Origin: Cylindrodendrum hubeiense
Taxonomy: Eukaryota > Ascomycota > Sordariomycetes > Hypocreales > Nectriaceae
DNA length: 64,000 nucleotides
NCBI GenBank assembly: GCA_014621425.1
Contig: JAANBB010000220.1
Coordinates: forward strand, 1 to 64,000
Reading direction: 5' to 3'
Position numbers and translations under genes: made by a program. The notes beneath the pieces were generated by a model. It worked only from the letters and a program-made list of their open reading frames with translations. It had not been told where the DNA came from and ran no database searches. This document shows positions 33,017-45,000 of the stretch, one piece after another. Numbering within the stretch: the first letter of the stretch is position 1; each line of letters starts with the position of its first letter.

Positions 33017-33763
33017 ATGGAGTCTCCCGGTATATAAGTCCCAGCTACTAGCGATGTTCTTTCTTTAGTGTTGGGTACTGATTAATGCAGAAAGAGAAAT
33101 CGAGGGCGTGATCAGGGCTCTAACGCAGGGTAGCCCAACAGAGCAAGAATCCACCTTGAACCGATATTTCCAACCGAACGCATCTTTCTCACATCCTTTT
33201 TGTTACGTCCCGTCGTTTTCCAAAGGCTCGGTCCCATTTTTCAAGAGTCTTGATTCACTATGGGTCATTCTGGCCATTTACCGATGGTATCGCACGCTTA
33301 GCCCTCATATCGATATCGAATTCGACTCAATCGGTCAGTAGCGGGCTTCTAACTGTCGCTACCAGTCTTGCTAAAAGCTAGCATAGCATTCAACCAGAGT
33401 CAAGGAATTCTCTATGTGTCACTTCGCCAGACATTCGCCGTGTGGTTCATCCCCTTCTATAAAGCTCCTGTTCGACTAGTTTCTGTCTTGCAGCTTGCCC
33501 AGGAAGCCAGACCACTACTTGACGAAGGAGACGCGAGTGTAGAGGCTAAAAACGGCATCTTCCCTGACAATCTTGCGACGACGAACCCAGCATACTACAT
33601 TGCTAAGCAAGAAGATCTGTATCAGGTCACAGACTGCGTCCAATTCTTACTACCAGGGCTAGGGCCCATAATATGGTTCATGTGGCAGCTTTTTAGTACC
33701 TGTCTCTGTGTTATAGGCTCACTGTTTTTCATGCCACTCTACATCTTGCTAAACAAAGGCTAG
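33017..33763 (+). CDS. NTF2-like (SigF-like) membrane-associated protein
   Basis: Three exons (33017-33029, 33091-33333, 33387-33763) give 210 residues; the first exon codes just MESP plus one base. The body reads VIRALTQGSPTEQESTLNRY, then FQPNASFSHPFC, YRWYRTLSPHIDIEFD, LYVSLRQTFAVWFIPFY and EDLYQVTDCVQFLLPG, which fits the fungal NTF2-like family often called SigF-like. A C-terminal hydrophobic segment (IIWFMWQLFSTCLCVIGSL) should anchor it in a membrane with a short LLNKG tail. NTF2-like folds bind small lipophilic ligands or act as isomerases; nothing here fixes a reaction. Its divergence from a flavin monooxygenase suggests they might work on a common lipophilic substrate, which is a guess. 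Confidence 0.8.
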
Positions 33764-35370
33764 GGAGCCATTATGCGGAAATGCAGAGTTCACGTTTGAG
33801 AAGCATTTCAACACTCTAGGTTGAGCTACAGCGGGGGAGTCAGGATGTGGGATGGTAATTTTTTTCTCATGTTCGGCGCCGTGACCACGGGCATGCTGTT
33901 GATGGTGCTTTCGTTTGGGGTGAATATGGCGTCATGGGGAGCTGACGCGTGCAAACGCTCTCAACACTAATTCGGTTAAGTGGGCTCATATTGTGGCACT
34001 GTGGCAGAATTCGGGGCACCGCGGCGTCGTTATTAATATGGAAAAATCATGGTTATTTGTTGAAAAGTCGAGTGCCCTAGCTGCGATCAAGTGTCTATAC
34101 CGAATTATGGCCAACGTAGAGACGATGGACGAGATTTGGAATTGGGCGAAGGTTTAGGGTGAGCATCACCAGGAGAGACAAATGTCCAGGGCATCGAGGC
34201 CCAAGCCCAGGTAAATTAAAATCTACAGCATGGATTAAAAATTAGGATGCGCAACACGACAAGACCAAATAATATTGCCTCGTATCCAGACACCTTTATT
34301 CTAGCATCGTAAAACCGGTAGCTTGATGTCCAGGGTGGCAGGCGAACAGGCAATTACGAGTGATTCGCTGTGGGAGGAGGGGGAGGGTCCGAGAGACGCA
34401 TACGGAGCCGATGGTGGCTTAGACGCTCCGTACGGCGCATGGCCAGACTGGAAGCCCGTTCGCAGGCGCTCAGAGAGAAAAACACAGGGCCTTGAGGGCC
34501 AGAAGAGCCGATATCCGAGACCAGAACCCGAGGCCGCGTGTGCCGGGCTCCGTGACTAGCGTCGATTGGTCGGCTTCGGCACCTCGAGTTGGCGTAACGG
34601 GTCTCGAGTTGTCGTAATGGGGATGGTGGCAAGGTGGCCCCTCTCGTGTGGTACCAACTGACGTACGCACGCTTGGTGGAAACGCGGCATCTTGGGGGCC
34701 CTAGACTGGGCTCTAGACTGGTTTCTAGACTCCACAGCGTCGATGTCCTCGGGTTAATCTAGTCAATCCAGTCAATCCACGCGCAAAGTCCCCCTTGAAC
34801 GCAGCGGATCTGGACTAGCCCACAGCCAGAGTAGTCGCTCCCCGCCCACTGCAAGGTACGCTGCGCTGCGAGATGATACCTGCTCGTTGCGTCCAGCCGT
34901 CCACGCATCGGTGGGCCGCCAATCTAGCCAACCGTCTCGCACGGCAAGACGGGTTGCGTTTCCTCGTGCATCAGCTAAAGGAAATGACGTGGAAGGGCCT
35001 CCCATACATAGACGCCGACGTACCCCAGGGCCACCTCCCGCGACAAAAGGCCTCTAGAGGACGATCCTCCCGTGTTGTCAAACGTGTTTGAGCCATCCAC
35101 TCGGCCTCGAAGTCTTCTAGTCTCTCGCTCGCTCCATTCCAGCAAACAACTTGCACGTTGACTTACACTCACTCGCCCCGACGCTCTTTTTGCAATTTTG
35201 AACACTTTTTGTTCCCTTATTCTTCTGCTCTCTGTTCTTCCTCACACAACCGTTTCATCGCCCGCCCGTTTCACCCATCTGAGACACCCGATCGCCAAGC
35301 TCTTGGCTCGATCCCGTCCACTTTTAGCCATCAACACCACAGCACTACAACACGTCGCTGATCGCGCACT
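33764..35370. other. Long intergenic region with small tandem repeats; promoter of the GH72 gene
   Basis: No exon recognised in 1.6 kb. A 20-bp unit is repeated once (34583-34602 and 34603-34622, three differences), and the heptamer ctagact occurs three times at 34701-34731. The last 250 bp before the GH72 start are C/T-rich, as in highly expressed fungal promoters. Confidence 0.45.
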
Positions 35371-37106
35371 ATGACCATGCTCAAGCTATCCGTGTCTCTC
35401 TTCGCCCTGGCGACTTGCGCACTTGGCGCCGACCTGCCGGCCATCGAGAAGAAGGTACACCAATTAATCTGCCCTCCTTTCGCGCTCCTCCATGGCTGTA
35501 AAGACTCCCACAGACTAACCATGGGCCGCTACATTCGTGACATTTAGGGCTCCAAGTTCTTCTTCTCCAACGGAACCCAGTTCTTCCTGAAGGGCGTCGG
35601 CTACCAGCAAGATTCGTCCGCCGCCGGAGCCACCACCACCAACTCGACCTTCGTCGACCCCCTCGCCGATGAGGATCGCTGCAAGGAAGATGTGCCTCTC
35701 CTCGCCGAGCTCGGCACCAACATCATCCGCACTTACGCCATCGACCCCACCGCGAATCACACCGTTTGCATGCAGCTGCTCAATGATGCCGGCATCTACG
35801 TGATTTCCGACCTCAGCGAGCCCAGCACTTCCATTGACCGCAGCGATCCCGAGTGGAACGTTGAGCTGTTCACCCGCTACAAGGCCGTCGTCGATGCCAT
35901 GGCTGGATACCCCAACGTTCTCGGCTTTTTCGCTGGTAACGAGGTCAGCAACCAGGCTAACAACACCGATGCGTCCGCCTACGTCAAGGCTGCCGTCAGG
36001 GACACGAAGCAGTACATCTCGGACAAGAACTATCGATGGATGGGTGTCGGCTATGCTGCCAACGACGACACTGACATTCGCGATTCCCTTTCGGCCTACT
36101 TCAACTGCGGCGATTCTGCCGATTCCATCGACTTCTTTGGCTACAACATCTACTCTTGGTGTGGCGACAGCAACTTTGAGGATTCGGGATATAACCGCTT
36201 CATCGAGGCCTTCCAGGACTACTCTGTCCCCGTCTTCTTCGCCGAGTACGGCTGCAACCTCCCCGATGGCGCTGCGGCGCGAATTTTTGATGAGACCACT
36301 GCCCTGTACACCACCAACATGAGCGATGTGGTCAGCGGTGGTATTGTTTACGAGTACTTCGAGGAGACCAACGACTATGGTAAGCTCGACGAATCTCCGA
36401 TGCTCCAATCTCCGTGTTACCGAAGGAAGATATGCTAACGCCTCGTGTAGGTCTCGTCAACATCAGCAGCGGCACCGCGACCAAGATGACCGACTTTGCC
36501 TATCTCAAGAAGAAGGTTCGAGCTGCTTCGCCCGTGGGTGTCAAAAAGTCTGCCTACACTTCAAGCAAGACGGCTGCCAGCTGCCCAACTGTCAACTCTA
36601 CTTGGGCCGCCAGCTCCAACTTGCCCCCGACCCCCAACCAGTCTGCCTGCAGCTGCATCACCAACTCCAGCTCGTGTGTTCCTGCCGACGGCCTCTCCAG
36701 CACCAAGTACTCGGCCATATTCGACTACATCTGCGGCGAGAACTCGACCCTTTGCGACCCCATCAACGGCAACGCCACCACTGGTATTTACGGCACCTTC
36801 AGCATGTGCTCCGACGTCGATAAGCTTGCCTATGTCCTCAACGCCTATTACAAGAGCCAGGACAGTGCTTCTACTGCCTGTGACTTTGATGGAAAGGCCC
36901 AGACCCAGACGGCAAGCACCAGTGCCGGCAACTGCACCGAACTCGCTGCCTCGGGTAACACCACCTCCTCGTCGAACTCTTCTTCCAGCTCGGACAGCTT
37001 TGCAGTCACGGGAGCTCCAATGACCCGTATCTTTACAATTGGCGGTATTGACGTGAGCCTCTACTCGATTGCCGTGCTTGTTGGTGTCGGCATGCTCGCT
37101 TTGTAA
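35371..37106 (+). CDS. GH72 beta-1,3-glucanosyltransferase, GPI-anchored (Gel/Gas type with X8 domain)
   Basis: Three exons (35371-35454, 35548-36379, 36451-37106) give 523 residues. A signal peptide (MLKLSVSLFALATCALGAD) precedes the GH72 barrel, beginning KFFFSNGTQFFLKGVGYQ. The two catalytic glutamates are in FFAGNEVSN (Glu160) and VFFAEYGC (Glu261). A cysteine-rich X8/CBM43 domain follows (residues about 370-460; CSCITNSSSCVP, FDYICGE, TFSMCSDVDKLAYVLN), then a Ser/Thr-rich linker and a hydrophobic C-terminus (SIAVLVGVGMLAL) for GPI attachment. The enzyme elongates and remodels beta-1,3-glucan at the cell surface. An alternative start two codons later (ATG 35377) is equally usable. A 297-codon antisense frame over exon 2 is a shadow caused by codon bias. 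Confidence 0.95.
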
Positions 37107-38957
37107 ACCGTCCCCCGAGGGTTCTAGCGCAGAATATGTATTACTTTTCTTGTAGAATTAGATGATAGAAATCCCTGATTGAATTGTGCTACCCGAAAGT
37201 ATCACCATCTTCTATCAGCTACCTACCTAAAGCGGCGGTTAGACGGCTTGGGAGAGATAGGCCGTGTCGCTACTTAAAGCTATTCCTAACAGCCAAAGTC
37301 ATCAAAAAGAGGTTCTGGATAGAGTCTGAGCCCGTAATCTTTCAACACATTCTGTTTTCTGAAACTTTTCTGCGAAGAGCCCTGGTAGAGCGCAAATGAA
37401 ATGCGCGAACGAAAAAAGAAACATGACGAATAATCTCAAGCAGGGGCTGAGATGATGGCATGTTGAGCCCTCGACTGGCTCTATTAAGCATTTTATTTGC
37501 GAGCGGATAGATACACAAGCCATGCTAGGGTACTTCATTTCACCACATAGCCAGCCTTAGATTCTCAGGCCCGCCGCATAGCTTGATCGCTGCTCCGTCC
37601 CCGCCAACTCAGTGCAGTGGAGCAGATCAGACAGAAATGGACGTGGACTTGGGTAAAGAAGTTGACTAAGTTAGTGAGGTGTTTGGTGGGACCAATGTTA
37701 CTCATGATCTAGATTTGCATGCAGCTGCTCTCCAAGATCCTCGTTGTACATTGCCGTAAACGCTCCAACCTCCGATCTTCAGCATTAAATAGTGCAATCT
37801 TCAATGCATAACCCAAGTTTAATGAACGAAGGCTTCCTACACCCACCACCTTTATGAGCCAGGATATAGCTCTTTTCGCTAGTATATTGAGGTATGGCTG
37901 AAAGATATTCATCAGAAACCGACCCAATGAGTTCTGTTACTCTGCTACCGGCAGTCATGCTTTTAGCTCTGACAGGCTCACTGGTCGTAAGAGCTTGCCG
38001 GTGTTTTCCTGTCAACGCCCGATATCACAGAATTCTGGTCCTAGTTTGTTTGGGCTGAATTGCTCTGGTTCAAACGTCGTGTTCATCCATTTAACCAGTA
38101 CCAATATTCTACCTACCTGACTGTCGCGCTGCTCAGCGCCTCCAACCTCTCTACCGCAATGGCCATTTTGTTTGACGCCCTGGTGCTTACAATTGTCTCA
38201 CGTGCTTTATAAAGGAGCTTGATAACGTCTAGTGATGAACATCGCGACAGCTGTGCGTACAAGTTGTCAGGTTCACAGTGGCTCGGCACTCCTTATCCGA
38301 TATTGACATGATGTCATCCTCCTCCTTCGCCGCTCCATGGCCGCCTGGCCCAACCTCTTGCCCGTCGCCTTATACTCCGTATAGACGAATGCGGCTGAAC
38401 ATGGTAATTCCCGGCATATAACTTCGCTCTGCTGCCTTGACCGCTTTCTCTGAAACTCGATCTTGGCGCTTATGGGCTTCAACAGCGACGGGCAAAGTCA
38501 GGCCATACTGACCCAATAGGTCGGCCTGGACCCATTGATCGGCAAAGAGAGGCAGAACCTGACCCAATGATCGACTGGAATTTAAAGGCTAAGAAACACT
38601 AATTCTGCATGGGGGCAGTTTAACAGTGGTGGCGCAACTCAGGTACTCCTTTTTGCCACCTCTTCTGGAATAGTCACATCTCTCGTTTGAAGGATGTCGA
38701 GAAAAATACATTCGGATACATCATCATGCTACATTTTAACGCTATTGCCTTCCGCGCAGCCCCAGCCGAATTTGAGATGTTGTTGGCGTCGTAATTACCG
38801 CCATTGACTCAGGTGCCCCAACGACCCCTTTCGACCACGACGTATCTTCCCCAAACACCATCTCCGTTTCCTCCATGTCAACTCGCTTCATGCCATGTCC
38901 AACCCAATAATCTAGACCCGGATAAACCAACGCCATTTTCACTCCTCCAGCATAGTG
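37107..38957. other. Gene-poor region
   Basis: About 1.85 kb without a convincing exon. Short frames on both strands have no domains. A plus frame reaching from about 38804 into the bHLH exon in another phase may be a former N-terminus of that gene. Confidence 0.4.
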
Positions 38958-39358
38958 ATGAAGCCCGAGTTTCCTCCCGCATCGGCTCGCAACTCCGGTC
39001 CTCACAAGCCATCGCAAGCCTCATCAAGGCGCTCAATCGAGAAGCGACACTATGCGGAGTTAAATGCTGCATTTTTCAAGCTACGGGATAGTATTCCTAG
39101 TGTGAAAGTTATAGTGACAAAGGAAGGAGAGGAGAATGCAATGAAGGATTCGCAAGAAGGAACGCCTAAAACAAAAGTGGACAAGGTTAGTTAGCACCTA
39201 ACCCATGATATAATGATTCTTATATAATATAGGGCGCCATTATACACAGGGCGGCAGAGTATATTGCGATGCTGGAGGAGAAAAATAGATCTCTCCGAGA
39301 AGACCGCATCGTACTGCAGTCAAAAATAGCTGCGTTTGAGATCTCATTCCGTTCTTGA
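38958..39358 (+). CDS. Small basic helix-loop-helix protein
   Basis: Two exons (38958-39185 and 39233-39358) with a 47-bp intron give 117 residues. The basic region and helix 1 read SSRRSIEKRHYAELNAAFFK and LRDSIPSV; after a Lys/Glu-rich loop the intron interrupts, and helix 2 is KGAIIHRAAEYIAMLEEK followed by a leucine-zipper-like extension (NRSLREDRIVLQSKIAAF). The intron falls just before helix 2, as is common in fungal bHLH genes. It should bind E-box-like DNA as a dimer. The ATG used is the first in an open frame that begins at 38916. The protein is short for the family, and a sensible-looking N-terminal sequence lies in another phase, so an upstream exon or a frameshift is possible. Moderate certainty that it is functional. 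Confidence 0.65.
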
Positions 39359-41633
39359 TTAACCTTGACCTCGATTTCGAAGAGCAATGAGAAAGCGCCC
39401 CGGAAGCAAAGAGTAAGACTGACACGAGAGCCTTTATGGCAATCGGGACGCTACCGGGCGAATAGCATTCCTTCATGCACAATCTCGGGTCATTCTTCTG
39501 AGTCCTGTTCTGGATCTGCATTTACTGTGATGGGCTAGATCAGGGGAGGGTTGTTCTGGGGTTTGAGAACTGGAACTACGTGGATATGGAGGAACTAGGG
39601 AAGTTAAAACTTAGTACGGTGTACGACTAGCCTGTCCCGCGAAGCTGTCAAGCCAGGCCAGCTTCCTTCCACAGTCCTAAAATGTCATCTTCAACACAAG
39701 CTCCACATTTTGTTATTGGACAGCCCTACCCTTATTCAGGAACAAAATGTCAACCGATTCCATAAAGGCCGTTCATGATTATGAAATTCCAGTGAGGTTT
39801 GCCACGATGGCACTGTTTCCAACGGAAGCCAGTCTTTTCGTCCAGTTATTGACATCGTTCAAATGTGTCCTTGGACTGGGAAGAAACTGGCTTTTAGTGC
39901 CCATACAAGCACCCGGCTTACAGTAAGCACACCTCGCGCAGTCATCCCTAGCTTGCCTCGCAGGCGGTCATGGATACAGGCATCTACGTTCAGGGGCGCG
40001 GAATTCTTGCTCAGAATATGGCCAGTAGCTGCAGGATGGAGAATAATGTGAAGCACTGAGAAATAAGCCATCACACTTTAGCCTAATAAACCCCTGGTTT
40101 ATGCAGGTTGTGCAAATCATACGCAATATAACCATGATGTAATATTCACGCCTCTCGCCCTCCCATAGGGTCATCCACGCTTGGTCTTCAAAGTAAAAGG
40201 GCCATAGCGACAGGCATCTTGGCCTAGTGGCCATTGCATTTCCCAGCCAAGGCAAAGGTAATGCGAGCTTCACTAATACATGGCAATCGACCGGCTTACT
40301 AAATGTGACAATGGCACTAGATTTTTTGCTTATGATACGGCGCGTAGCTGGAGGATGAATGAAGTATCGGGAAATGAGATATCACATTGAATGCCCATGA
40401 ACTCCTAGTTCATGTAACCTGTCTAATGCATAAGCAATGAACCTGACATGACGTTCCCGCCTTTAGACCACCAACAGGGCTGTCCGCGCTTGGCCTGAAG
40501 AGGAAATTGAGTAGACTAAAACGGATTGAATGAAGCCGCGCGACGTTTTAGAGAACTGACAGCTCATAAATCCGCGGCATTAAACGCACAATCCAGAGTT
40601 AGCGCGTCCATCATATTTTGTTCTAACCTATAATAATAACCTCTTGACGACTGGCAGTGTAGATATACTGGTACCATGGTGACGGCGGGCTATTCCGTCC
40701 GTCCCAAGGTGCCAAGGTCAAGCCACAGCATGGGATGAGGCTTGCTCAAAGGGTAAGCTGAAAGCCCCATCATCATGATGACGAATGTTGATTCAGGGCT
40801 GCCACATGAACATTCGTTGTCTCCATTGCGGAGAATATTTCTCTTTGCCCCAATCTGGAGATCTCGGGCTGTCGATTGGCTCGTTAAGCCTGTGAGAAAG
40901 CCTTTGCAATCTCTTTACGCTGTAGTGAAACGACCCAGGAAGCACCCACCCTCCCCGGGGGTCACAGAGGCAAATCCGCGTTGAGTCGAGATGGCCGCAA
41001 ATAGAGGCCACATTATCCGTAATCTTCAAAGCTGATTTCAGCTATTCTCTCTCGGCATTGCACCATCTGGTCCCGTGGTGGTCGAGGGTAAGTCTCTCGT
41101 TGAAAACACCCTGGAAATGCAATTACCACAGGCGCAGGCTACAAGCTTCCGTCTTAGCGTCTACGGGAGCTGGCGCTACCGACGCAAACTTGCTAGTGTG
41201 GCCAACTGTCGGGACTGGTGGGTTGACAAGTCGAAGAATTATGATTCCTCTAAGGTAAGCCTACTTCGAAAAAAGCCAGGCTCAATGCAGCTAAGGGAAC
41301 CTAGAGTGATAAGACCCCTTGTGATTGGAATTATAACTGGATTAGTAGATGTGTCAAGTTCTGGGATAAGGGATTGTCGACCACGGGATCCCACTCCTCG
41401 AGCCGTCTATGTTCGGTTTGCCCATCTACGTGATGAAGTGGTGTTCAAGTTTCTCAGATCTCTCGGCCTCATCCCATCAATACTACACATGTATCGTCTC
41501 CTACCCTTCCGGTTCCAGCGCTTCCTGTTGTAGAGGCAACATACTTTTACCATATTAATTACCTACCACCTCCCTGTTCGAGAAACAGCGTTCCTTTTTA
41601 AGTCCTGCTTCCCACATTTATTTAATTGCAAGT
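39359..41633. other. Gene-poor region with a diverged direct repeat
   Basis: About 2.3 kb without a supported gene. Two related segments, about 40003-40200 and 40321-40511, repeat in the same orientation (see repeat entry). A stretch near 41090-41255 has splice-like signals and a 152-codon frame but no recognisable protein. Confidence 0.4.
40003..40511. repeat. Pair of diverged direct repeats, about 190 bp each, offset about 318 bp
   Basis: Copy A (40003-40200) and copy B (40321-40511) share the order of blocks attcttgctcagaatatgg / attttttgcttatgatacgg, then gtagctgcaggatg / gtagctggaggatg, then ggtttatgcaggttgtgc / agttcatgtaacctgtct, then ccacgcttggtct / ccgcgcttggcct. By eye about two thirds of positions agree. 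They could be an old tandem duplication or degraded ends of a small element; no coding potential or terminal signature seen. Confidence 0.5.
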
Positions 41634-41879
41634 ATGAGTGAGGTGGGCACGACCCAGGCTAAGCCCCAACTCAAGGCCAACCTCGATGGCCTCGGCATAT
41701 TCCGAATCCCATTTGGCCTCTCCTGGACCGTGATTGTCGCAAGCGGCATGATCTTTCTATGGCGTCATCGCAATATGCTTATCTTGAAGATTCGAGGTCT
41801 ACCGCTGTCATTCCTTGCCATCACATTGCTCCATCTCTACTGGGGCGCCGTCTATTTCCATCCCACTACACCAGAATGA
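41634..41879 (+). pseudogene. N-terminal fragment of a fungal multi-span membrane protein (RGS-type), truncated
   Basis: An 81-codon frame from ATG 41634 reads KPQLKANLDGLGIFRIPFGL, then SWTVIVASGMIFLWRHRN and IRGLPLSFLAITLLHLYWGA, i.e. two hydrophobic helices, then ends after a short unrelated tail at 41879. This start resembles the N-terminus of a family of fungal seven-helix proteins with a C-terminal RGS domain, as I remember it, where several hundred more residues would follow. Nothing matching continues before the chitin synthase terminus at 42038 on the other strand. Alternatively it is a genuine small two-helix membrane protein. The truncation interpretation is an inference. Confidence 0.5.
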
Positions 41880-42037
41880 ACCTTGCTGTTGTGGGCGCGG
41901 GCATGTAAAGATTAATGTATGATGCTTTAGCTCAATTCTATATCTAAACGCCGGGTTATAATTATTATTAAACAATATGTTTTAAGCCGGAAAACCATAA
42001 CAAGACATAACTCCCATAACTCCAGAAACCAATCAAA

Positions 42038-45000
42038 CTACATGTTCTCCAACTCATAATCAATCTGGCGATCCATAAATATGCGACGTTCGCCGACAAG
42101 TTCCGTCTGAAGATTTCGCTCGACAAGGGCGCGAACCTCCTTCTTCGTTACAGTATTCATATCGACCTTGCTTAGGACAGAGCGGATGGAGTCCGTAACA
42201 GATGTGTCGCTGGGTTTAGATTGACCCTGCTGGAAGTCAAATGATGACTGTGGCCGCATAACTTGAGGCATGGGAGATTGAAAACCACGGTTGACGGGAG
42301 GTTGGCCGCCCATGCCGGACATCAGATTATCTTGGCTTCGGGCGTTGTTCAGGCTCGACCGCTCTCCAGGGGAATACCCGTACGGCGACTCGCTGCGAAT
42401 GTTGCGCGGACCCGAACCCATGGATAGCATCGATTGACGGTTCTGTGTGGGATAGTCTTGGTAACCTATTGCCGACGTACGGCCGCTGTTGAGACCAGAA
42501 AGTTGAGGGGCCGTATAGGGATTGCGGGAGGGTATGCCCGTCAGAAGCGAGTCTTGAGGTCCAAGAGAATGAATAGACTTGATCTCATCCATCTCGTACT
42601 GTTCTCCGAAGGAGTAATGATTGTCTTGGTATTCACCACGGCGTCCGGGAAGGTTATTGGCAACGGCGTAGTCATCCCAATGTTGCAAGGGAATCGAGCG
42701 AGGGTCGAATCCTTCATCGCCAACAGCAACAATTTGCTTGCTGCCCTTCTCACCAAGGACAATACGGGTATTGCCCCATGAGAAGTTATCCTGATTCCAG
42801 AAGGAGTATATGGGAAGGATAAATGAATAAATCGGGAAAGCCATGATATAGATGATCATCCATCCGATGTGCTGCCACTCTCTCTTCAAGATAAAGACAA
42901 GCGCCTGAAGACCATAGACTGCAGCAATCATGGCAATGGAGATATAGGGAATCTGGCTAGTCTTACTAGAAAGTAAATAGATGAGGTAACCAATGTAGGC
43001 GCACATCGAAGGCATCATTATAGTACCGGCAAGGTCAATTATAACAACAAACCTCATACTGAAACAACAGAAACCACAAAGGTCCTTAAGCTGCATCAGC
43101 TCCACCAAGTTGTGAATGGTTGAGTTGATCCATCGTCGGCGCTGAGATAAGAGGACGCTCCAAGACTCAGGGGCTGCTGTCTTACAAGTAGCACCAGCGA
43201 CGAACTTATAGGACATCGTAGGAAAGTGTTTGATCATCAAGGTTGTGAGATAGCGATCCTCGCCAAGAGATAGCAAGTTCTTCTTATGTAATGTATCCAC
43301 GTCACAAGCACTATACTCCTTGATAACGTCATCAGAGATAATAAGTGGCTTGCCCTTGATAGTCCTCAGTCGGTACATCGTGAAACTAAATAGTATAATA
43401 GTCAGTAAGATAGGTCTTTTGTCTGATAATACGCTTCACATACCATCCAGGTAAGCAGGTTACGCTGCCAAAGAGGGATTCAAAGGCTTTGGCAAGGTGA
43501 TGAGAGATAAAGTACTCGTAAACCTGAATCATGGTCCACCATGTCTTCTCATCGTTTTCCAAAGCTGTCTCACCACAGATACCAGCAATCTTAGTATTGT
43601 GGGTGCAAGCAGCAACGAGTCGATTGAGCGATTCCTCGCCGACACAAGTATCAGCATCAATCATAAGAAGGTACTCGTATAGCTCTGGGTCTACACCAAT
43701 GATATTGTTGATCTGGTGAAACATCTCAAGCTCAAGGGGAGACATGGGAGTGCGGTGGTGGACGCGGTTGAGAAAGCTCATAAGAAGAATCTGAGAATCG
43801 CGCTTTCCGCGGTTGCCAGGCCTAGCCTTTGACTGCTCAGATTCTTTACCAACTTTGACAATAATCAGGTAGGGGACAACATTGCCCTCATACTCATAGA
43901 GGCCAGAGTATACCTTTCCGTAATTGAGTTGTTCAGGGCCCGTGCCGACAGACTTGAAAGGGAGGGCGGGAGGGTCAGTCTTAGGATCAACACCAAGGAT
44001 GTCCAGAACTATCTTGGGCGTCGGACGATCGTTACCCTGGCCGACGACAATACCATCACAGATAACACAGATAAGCTTACGCTTATTGTCATACTGTAGG
44101 GCTGTCAAAGAGTCGAGAGCCTTGCGAAGGGAATCCTCGTCTTCAGTAAATGCAGGAACCTGGCAAATAACGAACTTGTCCTGGGGTGAGGGACGTCGCT
44201 TTGAGCCAAACCGAAGAGCAGCAATGAACTTGGCACCTATAACGCCCCAGACAACGGCCGCGAACGCTAGGAGCAAGTAGTTGTTGACCTGACACTTAGG
44301 CGTATCGCGAAAATCGATGATACCCTTGGCGGCAATCCTTTGAATGCACAGCCAGCTGTTCTGGATTTCAGCGTTGAGGGTCTTGTTTGACGACGAATCT
44401 TTGATAAGAGCGTCTAGTTCAGGCTTGATGTTTTGTCCTGGGTTGTCCTTCCAGAGGTTCGAAACGCTGTCGCTAAGGAACTTGTACGTTGCAAAGCCAT
44501 CTTGCTCCGTTATGGTGTAGAAGTAGTCCGTAAGGTCGTAGATTTGATTGCCGTACCTAGCCCACATGCGTGACTCGTCTTCACCCTGTCCCTTGACCGT
44601 GGATTCCTTCCAGACAAGGTCGCCATGGTAGAATTCCTTGATCTTGGGCTGAAAGTTTGTCCAGTACCAGTCATCATTATGAAGAGCGCTGCGGGGGTCC
44701 CTGGCGTAGTATCCCGAAATGTGCTGCGCATTGGGGAATGTGGGAGTGTTGTTGTAGCTGAGCTGGGTCGTCTCCTTGATCCCCAGGCCTTGACAAGCCG
44801 TGTGTAACGGCGGTCTGAAATAATCGTCCAAGACCATTCCCGCCATCTCCAGCATGCTTGTTGAAGTCGTTTTGATACTTGTATCGCTATGCTGTTGTTT
44901 ATACCAGTCCGTAATATCATAGACCTTGCCGTGGATGCCCACCCAAAAGTCATTGTTGCCCATGTGTGTGCTCAGCTGCTTTGCATTCCAAGCTTTATCT

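Noticed and set aside
35515..36408. 297-codon antisense frame
   Set aside because: Covers the GH72 catalytic exon on the opposite strand; valine/glycine-rich shadow produced by the strong codon bias of that gene, with no domain.
41075..41533. 152-codon plus frame
   Set aside because: No recognisable protein; splice-like signals inside give several inconsistent models, so not called as a gene.
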